NCBI GenBank assembly: GCA_944332475.1
Contig: CALVKA010000001.1
Span: 1 to 64,000 of the forward strand
Direction of reading: 5' to 3'
Source of the DNA: an uncultured Bacilli bacterium
GTDB lineage: Bacteria > Bacillota_I > Bacilli_A > RF39 > UBA660
Length of the DNA: 64,000 bases
The notes beneath the pieces were generated by a model. It searched no databases and was not told where the DNA came from. It saw nothing but the letters and a program-made list of their open reading frames with translations. A program made the translations under genes and the position numbers. Below are positions 43,770-53,026 of this stretch, in pieces (within the stretch, counting starts at the first letter, position 1; each line of letters begins with the position of its first letter).

Positions 43770-45158
43770 ATGGCAAAATTAACAATGGAAAAACTTACGA
43801 ATTATTGTAAACAATATGGATTTATATTTCAGGGAAGTGAAATTTATGGAGGGCTTGCAAATACATGGGATTATGGTCCGTTAGGTGCGGAATTAAAAGA
43901 AAATATTCGTCATGCTTGGTGGCGTAAATTTATTCAGGAAAGTCCATATAATTATGGAATACAATCTGCGATTTTAATGAATCCTAAAACATGGGAAGTT
44001 TCTGGTCATGTTAATATGGCAACAGATCCTTTGATGGATTGTAAGGAGTGTAAAGAACGTTTTCGTGCTGATAAGATTGTCAATCAATATTTGTCTGAAC
44101 AGGGAAGTAGTGAACATGCAGATGGTTGGAGTCATGAACAATTAGAAAGTTTTATTAAAGAACATCATATTCAATGCCCTAATTGTGGTAAGGAAAACTT
44201 TACTGAAATTCGTGATTTTAATATTATGTTTAAGACTTTCCAAGGTGTGACTGAGGATAAAAAGAGTACTATTTACTTAAGACCAGAGACTGCTCAAGGT
44301 ATGTTTGTTAACTTTTTGAATGTACAAAGAAGTATGAGAGCAAAACTTCCTTTCGGTATTGGTCAGACTGGTAAAAGTTTTCGTAATGAGATTACTCCAG
44401 GTAATTTTATTTTCCGTACTCGTGAGTTTGAACAGATGGAGTTAGAATTTTTCTGTAAACCTGGAGAAGATGAGGAATGGTTTTCTTATTGGAAAGAATA
44501 TTGTATGAAGTTTTTACTTTCTTTGGGTATGAAGGAAGAACATTTACATTTTTATGATCAAAAGAAAGAAGAACTTGCTCATTATAGTAAAGCAACTACG
44601 GATATTGAATATTTATATCCATTTGGTTTTGATGAATTATGGGGAATTGCTAACCGTACGGATCACGATTTAACGAATCATATGAAGGGTAGTGGAGAAG
44701 ATTTTCAATGTGTAGATCCTGAGACAAATGAAAAGTTTATTCCTTATTGTATTGAACCTGCTTTAGGACTTGATCGTGTTATACTTGCTTTCTTATGTGA
44801 AGCTTATGATGAGGAAACGCTAGAAAATGGAGATACTCGTGAAGTGATGCATTTTCATCCAGCACTTGCTCCTTACAAAGTAGCTGTCTTACCTTTAAAT
44901 AAGAAGTATCATGGTGAAAAAGCTAGAGAAATTTATGCAGAATTATCTAAACATTTTATGACCAGTTATGATGAGACCGCTTCTATTGGTAAACGTTATA
45001 GAAGATGTGATGCTGTAGGTACTCCGTTCGTTGTTACAGTTGACGATGAAACTTTAAATAACAGTACAGTTACTTTAAGAAATCGTGATACGATGGAACA
45101 AATTGTTTTACCAGTTAGTGAAGTAATTCCTTATGTAGAAGAGAAGATGCAATTTTAA
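43770..45158 (+). CDS. glyS: Glycyl-tRNA synthetase (single-chain type)
   Basis: A 462-residue class II synthetase of the alpha2 type. The N-terminus [17 protein letters not shown] and DYGPLG match GlyRS. A zinc site is formed by CKECKERF and CPNCGKENF. Motif 2 lies at [21 protein letters not shown] and motif 3 at EPALGLDRV. The C-terminal anticodon domain begins near 365. It is controlled by the short T-box. Confidence 0.95.
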   Translation: MAKLTMEKLTNYCKQYGFIFQGSEIYGGLANTWDYGPLGAELKENIRHAWWRKFIQESPYNYGIQSAILMNPKTWEVSGHVNMATDPLMDCKECKERFRADKIVNQYLSEQGSSEHADGWSHEQLESFIKEHHIQCPNCGKENFTEIRDFNIMFKTFQGVTEDKKSTIYLRPETAQGMFVNFLNVQRSMRAKLPFGIGQTGKSFRNEITPGNFIFRTREFEQMELEFFCKPGEDEEWFSYWKEYCMKFLLSLGMKEEHLHFYDQKKEELAHYSKATTDIEYLYPFGFDELWGIANRTDHDLTNHMKGSGEDFQCVDPETNEKFIPYCIEPALGLDRVILAFLCEAYDEETLENGDTREVMHFHPALAPYKVAVLPLNKKYHGEKAREIYAELSKHFMTSYDETASIGKRYRRCDAVGTPFVVTVDDETLNNSTVTLRNRDTMEQIVLPVSEVIPYVEEKMQF

Positions 45159-45165
45159 GAGATAA

Positions 45166-45197
45166 AGAGAATTCATTTGTTTTGAATTCTTTTTTGT
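45166..45197 (+). terminator. Terminator after glyS
   Basis: AGAATTCA / TGAATTCT stem (45168-45190) with a T run after it. Confidence 0.85.
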
Positions 45198-45231
45198 TGA
45201 CGTCAATTTATTATTTTCTTTCTTGTAACAC

Positions 45232-45260
45232 TTGTTTTTATTTGATTATCTATTTATAAT
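45232..45260 (+). promoter_or_regulatory. Sigma-A promoter of the VPDTG surface protein
   Basis: TTGTTT (45232-45237), 17 bases, TATAAT (45255-45260). Confidence 0.65.
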
Positions 45261-45286
45261 GAAATCAAAATAAGGAGTATGTTAAT

Positions 45287-46324
45287 ATGGATAAGAAAAA
45301 AATGATGGGTGTTATGAAAAAAATTATGGTATTTGTGTTTGTTCTAGGTTTTGGTATTATGAATGTTTCTGCTACAGATAATCCAATTGTTTCTAGTACG
45401 ATTGAAAACACAACAGGTGGGGATGGTTCTTTACAGGTATCTTTAGATCAATTGCCTGTTACTTATACGACAGGTAGCTATACTTATGTGATTGAAGGAG
45501 TAAATATTAATATTTATAATATTAATATTTCTGATGATGATACTGTTACTTTTAGTTCAAATCCAACTTATGTATTACCTGTGACAGGTACGAATTATTC
45601 TATTTTGCCGGAAGCAATGAAGGCTAATATGGTAGATAGTGATTATTCTAATATGGATAGTTATAATGCAACTTTTGTTAAGTTAAATTTAGGAATTGAT
45701 TTTAGTACAATAGAGCAGTTAGTTATGCAAAAATTGAATTCAGAAGGTGTAGAGGTAACAGAAAATAATATTTATTTTGTTACACTTGCGGTTGATTTTC
45801 ATTTTATCAATAAACCTAATTATGCAGGTTATCAGATGGATTTTATGAAATATTTGGTAGCTGAGGTTACTGACGATAATTTTTTTAATTTAACTAGTGA
45901 AGAGGTATTTAACTCTTTTGTTAAGAGGATTTCTATTAATCAATCTACTTCTCAAATCCTTGGAGCTTATGTATTAGAAGATAAACTTTATGATGAGACT
46001 GAAGGTATGGTGTTATCTGATCTTATTTATCTTACCGATAATGAAGATAATTTCTTTGGTTATGAAGATGCTACTGGTAATATGGAGCAGTTTGTGTTTC
46101 ATAATTTAAATGATATTAGTGAGTTTGCAGATAATTTGCAACCTGAAAATACTAGTAAAGTTATTCAAAATGTTTCTGAGACTATAGATAATACGTTAGT
46201 GGTTGATGTTCCAGATACTGGACTTAGTGTTGCTAATATATTTTATATTGCTGGAGCATTGGTTGTTTTGATTGGTGGAGGAATAATTGGAGTTACTGTA
46301 TGGCGTAGGAAAAAACAAGTATAA
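45287..46324 (+). CDS. VPDTG-anchored surface protein
   Basis: A 345-residue secreted protein with a signal peptide ending near VSATD. The body has no clear repeats and is acidic, Asn- and Thr-rich. The C-terminus has VPDTG at about 307-311, a hydrophobic helix and RRKKQ, a sortase sorting signal with a Val-Pro-Asp-Thr-Gly motif. It would be anchored by a housekeeping sortase, not seen in the window, or by the class B-like enzyme at 8508. The function is unknown. A TATAAT promoter and SD AAGGAG support the gene. Confidence 0.75.
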   Translation: MDKKKMMGVMKKIMVFVFVLGFGIMNVSATDNPIVSSTIENTTGGDGSLQVSLDQLPVTYTTGSYTYVIEGVNINIYNINISDDDTVTFSSNPTYVLPVTGTNYSILPEAMKANMVDSDYSNMDSYNATFVKLNLGIDFSTIEQLVMQKLNSEGVEVTENNIYFVTLAVDFHFINKPNYAGYQMDFMKYLVAEVTDDNFFNLTSEEVFNSFVKRISINQSTSQILGAYVLEDKLYDETEGMVLSDLIYLTDNEDNFFGYEDATGNMEQFVFHNLNDISEFADNLQPENTSKVIQNVSETIDNTLVVDVPDTGLSVANIFYIAGALVVLIGGGIIGVTVWRRKKQV

Positions 46325-46348
46325 GAACCGATGTGGTTCTTTTTTTTG
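46323..46348 (+). terminator. Terminator after the VPDTG protein gene
   Basis: AAGAACC / GGTTCTT seven-base stem (46323-46341) then a T run. Confidence 0.88.
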
Positions 46349-46374
46349 CTAAAAAAGAAAAAAAGTGCTATAAT
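46346..46374 (+). promoter_or_regulatory. Sigma-A promoter before the unknown gene at 46450
   Basis: TTGCTA (46346-46351), 17 bases, TATAAT (46369-46374). The -35 lies in the T tail of the preceding terminator. Confidence 0.65.
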
Positions 46375-46449
46375 ACAAGCTATCATTTCGGTTTTATATC
46401 TTTTTATTATTAAATTGACGGGGTTGGAATGATATGAAGGAGTTTTATT

Positions 46450-47442
46450 ATGAATTTAAAAGGGTTTTATTCTCATGTTCATTTACCTAGTGAGGCAGAA
46501 CTTGCTCAAAGTGCTTATGAGAGGGATATTTCTTATCGTGACTATTGTAAAGAATTAGCAGAGAATAGAGAAAAAAGAAGAGAGTATCGTTTGGTTTTGA
46601 AAGATTTAAAGTATATTGGTATGTTGACTAATTATTGGGATTCTGATAATCAAGTTTTTGTAGAACTTGGTAGAAAGTTGCCTTCTGGAGTGATTGCTCC
46701 AATTCGAGCATTAAGTGAAGAAGAGATTGATGATGCGTTTTCTATTGTTCAACATCATGAAGAGAGAGAGCCTTTTGATTTGGCTAATCGTTTACTTTAT
46801 GCTATGATTCAAACACAAGATAGAATTGGGATTACGGATACAGTGATTCCTAATAGTTTGGATTTAGTTTCTTCTTTAAATGATTTGTATTTTTCTCGTT
46901 CTAATACCAATACTGTGGTTACTCGAAATGGACAAGCAAGGGGAGTTATTTCTAATATTTTACCTTATCAGATTGCTAGTGGTATAGTTTCTAATCCTGA
47001 TTTTAAGCAAAGAGTTGAGGCTAGGTTAGAAGGCTTTGATATTTTACAAATGTTTAATTATTTTTATGATGCGAAAGACCATCCTTTTCCTATTCAATCT
47101 ATTCAGCAATGTGAACGATATGTTCCGGAGCGTTCTTCTAGAGCTGTGACTGCTCATTTTACTGAAAAGAATGGAAAACGATTGCTGGAACTTATGAATT
47201 CGGTACGAGATTATGCGAATCATATATGCGAGGATGAAAATTTTATTGATTCTGTGAAGGAACAACAATTCGTTTCCTGGGTTTCTCCTATTCATCATGT
47301 TTCTATGATTTATGCTTGCTCTTTGATGGGAGAAGAAGAGGTAGAGCCGTTATTTTCTATGAGTATGAATCAATTAGAGAATCATACAAAAGAAATTCGA
47401 AGAAAGAATGTTAAAAGTTATAAAAAGTTTCGTAAGAAATAG
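46450..47442 (+). CDS. Conserved-looking protein of unknown function
   Basis: A 330-residue cytoplasmic protein without membrane helices or signal peptide. It is mostly helical and charged, with no motif I recognise. The SD is AAGGAG (46437-46442), eight bases before the ATG. Its codon use and composition match its neighbours, so it is likely a true gene. It is monocistronic between two promoters. Confidence 0.65.
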   Translation: MNLKGFYSHVHLPSEAELAQSAYERDISYRDYCKELAENREKRREYRLVLKDLKYIGMLTNYWDSDNQVFVELGRKLPSGVIAPIRALSEEEIDDAFSIVQHHEEREPFDLANRLLYAMIQTQDRIGITDTVIPNSLDLVSSLNDLYFSRSNTNTVVTRNGQARGVISNILPYQIASGIVSNPDFKQRVEARLEGFDILQMFNYFYDAKDHPFPIQSIQQCERYVPERSSRAVTAHFTEKNGKRLLELMNSVRDYANHICEDENFIDSVKEQQFVSWVSPIHHVSMIYACSLMGEEEVEPLFSMSMNQLENHTKEIRRKNVKSYKKFRKK

Positions 47443-47470
47443 ATACGTATTTAGGTGCCTTTGTGTAAAA

Positions 47471-47499
47471 TTGACATTTTTTTGTTTTTGTGGTATAAT
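47471..47499 (+). promoter_or_regulatory. Strong sigma-A promoter upstream of the infC leader
   Basis: Consensus TTGACA (47471-47476), 17 bases, TATAAT (47494-47499). It lies 380 bases before infC; the first 140 bases transcribed hold a short open frame (47532-47645) and no terminator. Confidence 0.85.
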
Positions 47500-47531
47500 G
47501 TGCTACACATGAGGGGACGGTTGAATATAAA

Positions 47532-47645
47532 ATGTTAAATTTAGTAGTTGAGCAGGGATTTATTTGGTTACAGTTTATGAAATACCATGCTCGTTCATTA
47601 AAATTTAGTTATAAAAGTAAAAAGTTGTTGACAAATAAACATTAA
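47532..47645 (+). CDS. Possible 37-residue peptide in the infC upstream region
   Basis: ATG 47532 to TAA 47643-47645 encodes a basic peptide starting MLNLVVEQGFIWLQFMKYHA and ending KKLLTNKH. GAGGGG (47511-47516) is 15 bases upstream, too far for a good SD. The strong promoter just before it suggests this stretch is transcribed; whether it is translated is unclear. Confidence 0.3.
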   Translation: MLNLVVEQGFIWLQFMKYHARSLKFSYKSKKLLTNKH

Positions 47646-47656
47646 TAGCATAAAAT
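47628..47656 (+). promoter_or_regulatory. Second sigma-A promoter of the infC operon
   Basis: TTGACA (47628-47633), 17 bases, TAAAAT (47651-47656). It overlaps the end of the short frame and starts transcripts at the L20 leader. Confidence 0.78.
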
Positions 47657-47662
47657 ATTACT

Positions 47663-47800
47663 AGTCGAGAAAAAAGGAAAGAGATTTATATCCACCTGAT
47701 TGCAACTAGCGATGGGTCAAAAGCCTAGAGAACAAAATTGTTTTGTTACGTTTTGGTTTTTTAGTGGATATAAAGGTTTTATATCCACTTTTCTTTTTCT
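47663..47800 (+). promoter_or_regulatory. L20 leader / transcription attenuator of infC-rpmI-rplT
   Basis: The terminator pairs AGTGGATATAAA (47763-47774) with TTTATATCCACT (47778-47789), then T-rich sequence. The upstream stretch TTTATATCCAC (47685-47695) can instead pair with the terminator 5' arm, forming an antiterminator. This is the layout of the Firmicute L20 leader, in which excess L20 stabilises the terminating form. Confidence 0.82.
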
Positions 47801-47819
47801 TGTAATAATGGAGGTGTTA

Positions 47820-48353
47820 ATTATAGCAAGTAATAAGGGGAATCAACCTATTAATGATCAAATTAAAGCACGTGAAGTGTTAGTTATTGGTCCTAATGGG
47901 GAGCAAGTCGGAGTTAAGTCTTTACAAGATGCTTTAACATTGGCAAGTTATGCAAATTTAGATTTGGTTTTAATGAGTCCAAATGCTAATCCACCAGTTT
48001 GTAAAGTAATGGACTATAATAAGTACCGTTATGAAAAACGTAAGAAGGAAAAAGAAGCATTAAAAAGACAAAAAGCAAATATGTCTGAGTTGAAAGAATA
48101 TCGTTTATCACCTGTGATTGATGTAGGAGACTTTGAAACAAAGCTTAGAAATGCTACTAAATACTTAGAAAAAGGTGATAGAATTAAACTTTCTGTCCGT
48201 TTTAAAGGTCGTCAAATGGCTCATACGGAGTTAGGTAAGGAAGTTTTAGAACAATTTGCATCTCGTGTTACAGAAATTGCGGATATAGAACAAAAACCCA
48301 AATTAGACGGCAGAACCATGACTATGTTATTGGTTCCAAAGAAAAATAAATAG
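47820..48353 (+). CDS. infC: Translation initiation factor IF-3 (AUU start)
   Basis: A 177-residue IF-3. No ATG suits the family N-terminus. ATT at 47820 gives MIASNKGNQPIND and a normal length; GGAGGTG (47810-47816) precedes it. The ATG at 47808 lies at the SD itself. A rare AUU start is a known feature of infC and allows IF-3 to limit its own synthesis. The N domain (REVLVIGPNGEQVG) and C domain (KYLEKGDRIKLSVRFKGRQMAH) are both present. Confidence 0.9.
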   Translation: MIASNKGNQPINDQIKAREVLVIGPNGEQVGVKSLQDALTLASYANLDLVLMSPNANPPVCKVMDYNKYRYEKRKKEKEALKRQKANMSELKEYRLSPVIDVGDFETKLRNATKYLEKGDRIKLSVRFKGRQMAHTELGKEVLEQFASRVTEIADIEQKPKLDGRTMTMLLVPKKNK

Positions 48354-48367
48354 TAGGAGGAATAGTT

Positions 48368-48553
48368 ATGCCAAAAATTAAGACACATAAAGGAACAGCA
48401 AAAGTGGTTAACAAACGTAAGAATGATTATAAAATTGGACGTCCAGGAAGTCGTCATAACACTGGTGATAAACCAACAAGTGTTAATAGAAAGAATAGAA
48501 AAGGATCTAATTTAAGTAAAGCAGATCAAAATAGATTAAAGAATTTAATCTAA
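48368..48553 (+). CDS. rpmI: 50S ribosomal protein L35
   Basis: A 61-residue basic protein starting MPKIKTHKGTAKV, with GRPGSRHNTGDKP. Length and place between infC and rplT are standard. Confidence 0.95.
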   Translation: MPKIKTHKGTAKVVNKRKNDYKIGRPGSRHNTGDKPTSVNRKNRKGSNLSKADQNRLKNLI

Positions 48554-48584
48554 TTGCAAGAAGTAAATTGAAGGAGGAAGAAAC

Positions 48585-49202
48585 ATGGCAAGAGTAAAGA
48601 ATGGAGCAGTTACAAAGGCTCGTCATAAAAAAGTATTAAAACAAGCTAAAGGTTACTTTGGTAGTAAGCATAGACTTTATAAAACAGCAAAAGAACAATT
48701 AATGAATTCTGGACAATATGCATTCAGAGATAGAAGACAAAGAAAGAGAGATTTTAGAAAATTATGGATTACTAGAATCAATGCTGCATGTCGTCAAAAC
48801 GATATCAGTTATTCTAGATTTATCGAAGGTTTAACAAAAGCTGGAGTTGAAGTTAACCGTAAGATGTTATCAGAAATTGCAATTAATGATCCTAAGATGT
48901 TTAGTGAATTCGTTAAAATTGCACGTGCTGGTAAAGAAGGAAAAGTTACTCGTGCAGAAGAAGTTATTGGTCATGAAGTAACAATTGCTACTGGTAAGAG
49001 TGATAGCAAAGCAGAAAAGACTACTACTAAGAAAGCAGCACCTAAAAAAGAAGAAAAAGCTGAAGTAAAAGAAGAAAAGGCTGATGCTGTTGATTATTCT
49101 AAAATGACAGTTGCTGAATTAAAGAAAGCTGCTAAAGAAGCTAAGGTAGAAGGATATTCTACTATGAAAAAAGCTGAATTGGTTGCAGCATTAACTAAAT
49201 AA
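48585..49202 (+). CDS. rplT: 50S ribosomal protein L20 with Rho_N-like C-terminal extension
   Basis: A 205-residue protein; normal L20 has about 118. Residues 1-118 are a complete L20 ([35 protein letters not shown]). A Lys/Glu/Ala-rich linker follows (about 130-168), then a 36-residue domain at 170-205 ([20 protein letters not shown]) that resembles the Rho N-terminal or SAP/LEM-type helical domain. The same domain ends S2. L20 is the sensor of the upstream leader. No terminator separates it from rpsB. Confidence 0.93.
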   Translation: MARVKNGAVTKARHKKVLKQAKGYFGSKHRLYKTAKEQLMNSGQYAFRDRRQRKRDFRKLWITRINAACRQNDISYSRFIEGLTKAGVEVNRKMLSEIAINDPKMFSEFVKIARAGKEGKVTRAEEVIGHEVTIATGKSDSKAEKTTTKKAAPKKEEKAEVKEEKADAVDYSKMTVAELKKAAKEAKVEGYSTMKKAELVAALTK

Positions 49203-49290
49203 ACATATTAGTGGATTTATTTGTCGAGTGCCTTAGGGTGATGAATATTAGAAACTAATAGAAGAAATAACGAAAAGGAGAATTATATTT

Positions 49291-50277
49291 ATGGCTATAG
49301 TATCAATGAATTATTTATTAGAAGCTGGTGTTCATTTTGGACATCAAAGAAGAAGATGGAATCCAAAGATGAAGGAGTACATCTATACTACAAGAGATGA
49401 CATTTATATCATCGATTTACAAAAAACAGTTAAGAAGTTAGAAGAAGCATATGAGGCAATGAAAGGTATTGCTGAAGCTCAAGGAAAAGTTTTATTTGTA
49501 GGAACTAAGAAACAAGCTCAAGAAGCTGCTGAAGAATGTGCTACTAGAACTAATATGTATTTCGTTAATGAAAGATGGTTAGGCGGAACATTAACAAACT
49601 TTAAGACGATTCGTTCTAGAATTAAGAGAATGGATGATATCGATAAGATGGAAGCTGATGGTACATTCGATTTATTACCTAAAAAAGAAGTTATTCAAAT
49701 TAAAAAAGAATATGCTAAGTTAGATAAGAACTTAAGAGGTATTCGTGATATGAAGAGATTACCTCAAGCATTAGTAATTGTTGATCCTCGTAAGGAAGAA
49801 AACGCAATTAAAGAAGCTCGTATTTTAGGTATTCCAGTATTTGGTATCGTAGATACTAATTGTGATCCTGATTTAGTTGATTATGTTATTCCTGGTAATG
49901 ATGATGCCGTTCGTGCTGTTAAGTTATTACTTGGGGTATTAACTAATGCGATTGCTGAAGTTAATGGAAATGAAATTATTGATTATGTTAATGATGATGA
50001 TAAGACAAAAGTAGAAAAAAGAGCTTCTAAGAAAGAAGTAGTAAAAGAAGAAAAAGCTGAGAAAGTAGAAAAGGCCGAAAAACCAGTTAAAGAAGAAAAG
50101 AAAGAAGAAAAAGTAGAAGTAAAAGAGGAAGAAAAAGCTGAATTAAAGTCTGAGGCTAATCCTGTAGATTATTCTGCTATGACTTTAGCTGATTTAAAGA
50201 AGGCTGCTAAAGAAGCTGGTGTTAAGGGTTATTCTACTATGAAAAAAGCTGAATTAGTTGAAGTATTATCTAAATAA
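49291..50277 (+). CDS. rpsB: 30S ribosomal protein S2 with Rho_N-like C-terminal extension
   Basis: A 328-residue protein; normal S2 has about 240-250. The S2 core is complete ([56 protein letters not shown]). From about 240 a Lys/Glu repeat linker leads to a 36-residue terminal domain at 293-328 ([20 protein letters not shown]), nearly the same as that on L20. SD AAAGGAG precedes ATG 49291. tsf follows after a hairpin. Confidence 0.94.
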   Translation: MAIVSMNYLLEAGVHFGHQRRRWNPKMKEYIYTTRDDIYIIDLQKTVKKLEEAYEAMKGIAEAQGKVLFVGTKKQAQEAAEECATRTNMYFVNERWLGGTLTNFKTIRSRIKRMDDIDKMEADGTFDLLPKKEVIQIKKEYAKLDKNLRGIRDMKRLPQALVIVDPRKEENAIKEARILGIPVFGIVDTNCDPDLVDYVIPGNDDAVRAVKLLLGVLTNAIAEVNGNEIIDYVNDDDKTKVEKRASKKEVVKEEKAEKVEKAEKPVKEEKKEEKVEVKEEEKAELKSEANPVDYSAMTLADLKKAAKEAGVKGYSTMKKAELVEVLSK

Positions 50278-50298
50278 TTGTGTTAAACTAATATTAGG

Positions 50299-50327
50299 AG
50301 GGGTGGATGGTATTCACCCTTTTATTG
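50299..50327 (+). terminator. Weak terminator or attenuator between rpsB and tsf
   Basis: AGGGGTG / CACCCTT stem (50299-50321) with a nine-base loop, then TTTATT. It may reduce tsf expression relative to rpsB. Confidence 0.55.
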
Positions 50328-50347
50328 TATAAAAGAGGAGGATATAA

Positions 50348-51229
50348 ATGATTAAAGCAAGTGATGTTAAAGAATTAAGAGAGAGAACAGGGGCTGGAAT
50401 GCTTGATTGTAAAAAAGCGTTAGAAGCTACTAATGGTGATATGGAGCAAGCAATTGATTGGTTAAGAGAAAAAGGTATTAGTAAAGCTGCTAAGAAAGAG
50501 AGTAGAGTTGCTGCTGAAGGCTTAACCGAGGCTAAGGTAGATGGTAATGTTGCTGTTTTATTAGAGGTTAATTGTGAAACGGATTTCGTTGCTCAAAACG
50601 ATGATTTTAAAGCGTTGGTTTCTAATATTATGAATACATTATTACATCATGATATTAAAACTATGGATGAGGCAAATGATTTAACTATTGAAGGTGGTAG
50701 TGAAACTATTGGAGAAGCTATCGTTAACTTTGTTGCTAAAATTGGAGAAAAGATTAGTTTTAGAAGATTTGAAAGAATTGAAAAGACAGATAGTCAAGTG
50801 TTTGGAATTTATTCTCATATGGGTGGAAAAATCACTGCTGTTGTCGTATTAGATGGTACAAACGAAGAAGTAGCAAGAGATGTTGCTATGCACGTTGCTG
50901 CTATGAATCCAACAGCATTAAGACGTGATGAGGTTCCAGCTGATTTAGTTGAGAGAGAATCGCATGTTATTAAAGAACAAGTTATGGGTGAAGGTAAACC
51001 TGCAGATATTGCAGAAAAAATGGTTACTGGAAGACTTAATAAGTTCTATAAAGAAGTTTGTTTAGAGGAACAAGCATTTATTAAAGATTCTAATACAAAT
51101 GTATTAAATTATGTAAAATCTAACGGTGGAGAGATTGTTTCTATGACTCGTTTTGCTGTTGGAGAAGGAATTGAAAAGAAGCAAGAAAATTTTGCTGATG
51201 AAGTTATGAGTCAAATTCAAGGAGCATAA
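50348..51229 (+). CDS. tsf: Elongation factor Ts
   Basis: A 293-residue nucleotide exchange factor for EF-Tu. The N-terminal UBA-like domain carries LRERTGAGMLDCKKALEA, and ETDFVAQND near 80 is the EF-Tu contact motif. The length is normal. In most bacteria pyrH follows; here a lipoprotein gene does. Confidence 0.96.
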   Translation: MIKASDVKELRERTGAGMLDCKKALEATNGDMEQAIDWLREKGISKAAKKESRVAAEGLTEAKVDGNVAVLLEVNCETDFVAQNDDFKALVSNIMNTLLHHDIKTMDEANDLTIEGGSETIGEAIVNFVAKIGEKISFRRFERIEKTDSQVFGIYSHMGGKITAVVVLDGTNEEVARDVAMHVAAMNPTALRRDEVPADLVERESHVIKEQVMGEGKPADIAEKMVTGRLNKFYKEVCLEEQAFIKDSNTNVLNYVKSNGGEIVSMTRFAVGEGIEKKQENFADEVMSQIQGA

Positions 51230-51245
51230 TTTAATAGGAGTAGGT

Positions 51246-51758
51246 ATGAAGAAAGTAGTAGTTCTAATTGTAGTATGTAGTGTGTTGTTTTTCTTAGGAG
51301 GTTGTTCAATCAAGAAGACTGAGGAATTGACTGATGCGGAGAAGTTCGCAAACGAATATTCTATTAGTAAGAAAAATCCATTTCAATATGCTACAATGGA
51401 TGATGTCTTAGAATTGTTTGAAAATAAATCCGGCATTTTGTTTTTAGGGGATTCTGACTCTGAATGGTCTACTTTTGGAGCAAGAGTTTTAAATAAAGTC
51501 TTAAAAGAAGAAAAAGTTAGTCAAGTTTATTACTTTAATCCAGAAAGAATTAAGAATAAAAAAGGGGAAAAGTTTCAAAAGATTTGTGAACTTTTGGATT
51601 TGAATGAAGATAGTTCTTTACCAATTGTTTATATAATATCTGATGGAAAAGTAATAGATTCTGCTGATTATTTGGTTCACGAAGATTCTTCTATGGATGA
51701 AGACAGTGCTGTACAATTAGAAAAAGAATATTTAGATTTAATTTCAGAATATATATAG
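51246..51758 (+). CDS. Thioredoxin-like lipoprotein lacking the Cys pair
   Basis: A 170-residue exported lipoprotein with lipobox LGGC (Cys20). The body looks like a thioredoxin fold: a GILFLGDSDSEWSTFGARVLNKV region, in which the redox pair CxxC of related proteins is SEWS, and a SLPIVYIISDGK cis-Pro region. Without the cysteines it cannot do thiol chemistry; a binding role is possible. It occupies the pyrH slot between tsf and frr. Confidence 0.68.
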   Translation: MKKVVVLIVVCSVLFFLGGCSIKKTEELTDAEKFANEYSISKKNPFQYATMDDVLELFENKSGILFLGDSDSEWSTFGARVLNKVLKEEKVSQVYYFNPERIKNKKGEKFQKICELLDLNEDSSLPIVYIISDGKVIDSADYLVHEDSSMDEDSAVQLEKEYLDLISEYI

Positions 51759-51783
51759 TGTCCTTATTTGGACACTTTTTTTA
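51757..51783 (+). terminator. Terminator after the thioredoxin-like lipoprotein
   Basis: AGTGTCC / GGACACT seven-base stem (51757-51776) with a TTATTT loop and seven T. Confidence 0.9.
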
Positions 51784-51842
51784 CTTTTTCTTTCTTTTTC
51801 AAGTAGTTTATATTATAATGATAGCAAGGAGAGATGAATTTA

Positions 51843-52388
51843 ATGGATAGTGATATTATCAAAATTACAAAAGAAAGTATGGAAAATACTCTTAAGAATT
51901 TAGAAAAGAGATTTTCTTCTGTTCGTGCTGGTAGAGCGAATCCAGCTAGCTTAGATGGTGTCATGGTTGAATATTATGGAAGTATGACTCCACTTAAGCA
52001 ATTGGCAACTATTTCTGTACCAGAGGCAACGCAGTTGTTGATTAAGCCTTTTGATCGTAGTTCTTTGGGAGCAATTGAAAAGGCTATTATAGCTGCTAAC
52101 TTAGGTTATAATCCTAGTAATGATGGAGAGACCGTTCGTATTGTTATTCCTGCTCTTACAGAAGAAAGAAGAAAGGAATTAACTAAGCAAGTAAAATCTA
52201 TTGCAGAAGATGCAAAAGTATCTGTTCGTAATAACCGTCATGAAGCGTTAGAGATGGTAGAAGCTGAAGATTTACCTGAGGATATGGAAAAGAATATGGA
52301 AAAGGAAGTACAGGAATTAGTACAGACCTATAATAAAAAGATTGATGAAATGTTAAAAGAGAAAGAAGGAGAATTAATGACAATTTAA
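51843..52388 (+). CDS. frr: Ribosome recycling factor
   Basis: A 181-residue factor that splits post-termination ribosomes with EF-G. I start at ATG 51843 (MDSDIIKITKESM); an ATG at 51834 touches the SD AAGGAG (51826-51831). The motif FSSVRAGRANPASLDGVMVEYYG is diagnostic. TATAAT (51814-51819) is a likely -10, so frr has its own promoter after the preceding terminator. Confidence 0.95.
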   Translation: MDSDIIKITKESMENTLKNLEKRFSSVRAGRANPASLDGVMVEYYGSMTPLKQLATISVPEATQLLIKPFDRSSLGAIEKAIIAANLGYNPSNDGETVRIVIPALTEERRKELTKQVKSIAEDAKVSVRNNRHEALEMVEAEDLPEDMEKNMEKEVQELVQTYNKKIDEMLKEKEGELMTI

Positions 52389-52426
52389 TTCTTTTCTTTT
52401 GATATTATGATGGGAGTAGGATGTGT

Positions 52427-53026
52427 ATGAAAGCAATGGATTACTATCAATTGAAAGCAATTGTATTGGGACTTAGAGATGGCTATTTATCAGGGCAACC
52501 ATTTATAAGATTAGCAAAATCTTGTTTACAATATGATGAGGATAAAATTCGTGATATTTCTTTTTATATTAATAGTTTTGATGGTCAAGATAGTTTGTTT
52601 ATAGAGTTTTTAACTTATCCGGAAGTTTTTGATGATATAAAAAAACTTTTGACGCTTTTTTCAAATGATTCAAAGGATTCTAAAAGGGTTTTCTATGTAA
52701 TGCCTAATTTACCGATTGATGAAATTCAGGTGACTAATCGTCGTTGTAAAGCTAAGATTATAGATAATGATCAATTTCAAAAGGCAATCCATCAATATTT
52801 TGATTTGCCATTTTTTAGAAACATTCAAAATGAGTTTTCTTCCGCTCAATCTCATGATACGTTGATGACGGAAGTGGCTGGTTTTTCTTTTTACAGTGAT
52901 GTTTTGACGTTGTCTTACATTCCTAATGAGGATATATTTTTTGCTGATGCGGGTGAAAATAGTATTTTACAAGGGTTAAATGAGACTTTTGATGATTTGT
53001 TTTTTCTTTGGCTATGCAAGAGATGA
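52427..53026 (+). CDS. Protein of unknown function upstream of the truncated surface gene
   Basis: A 199-residue soluble protein with no recognised motif. ATG 52427 is ten bases after GGGAG; ATG 52421 is also possible. It has no signal peptide or membrane segment. Its last 13 bases overlap the next frame. The function is unknown. Confidence 0.55.
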   Translation: MKAMDYYQLKAIVLGLRDGYLSGQPFIRLAKSCLQYDEDKIRDISFYINSFDGQDSLFIEFLTYPEVFDDIKKLLTLFSNDSKDSKRVFYVMPNLPIDEIQVTNRRCKAKIIDNDQFQKAIHQYFDLPFFRNIQNEFSSAQSHDTLMTEVAGFSFYSDVLTLSYIPNEDIFFADAGENSILQGLNETFDDLFFLWLCKR

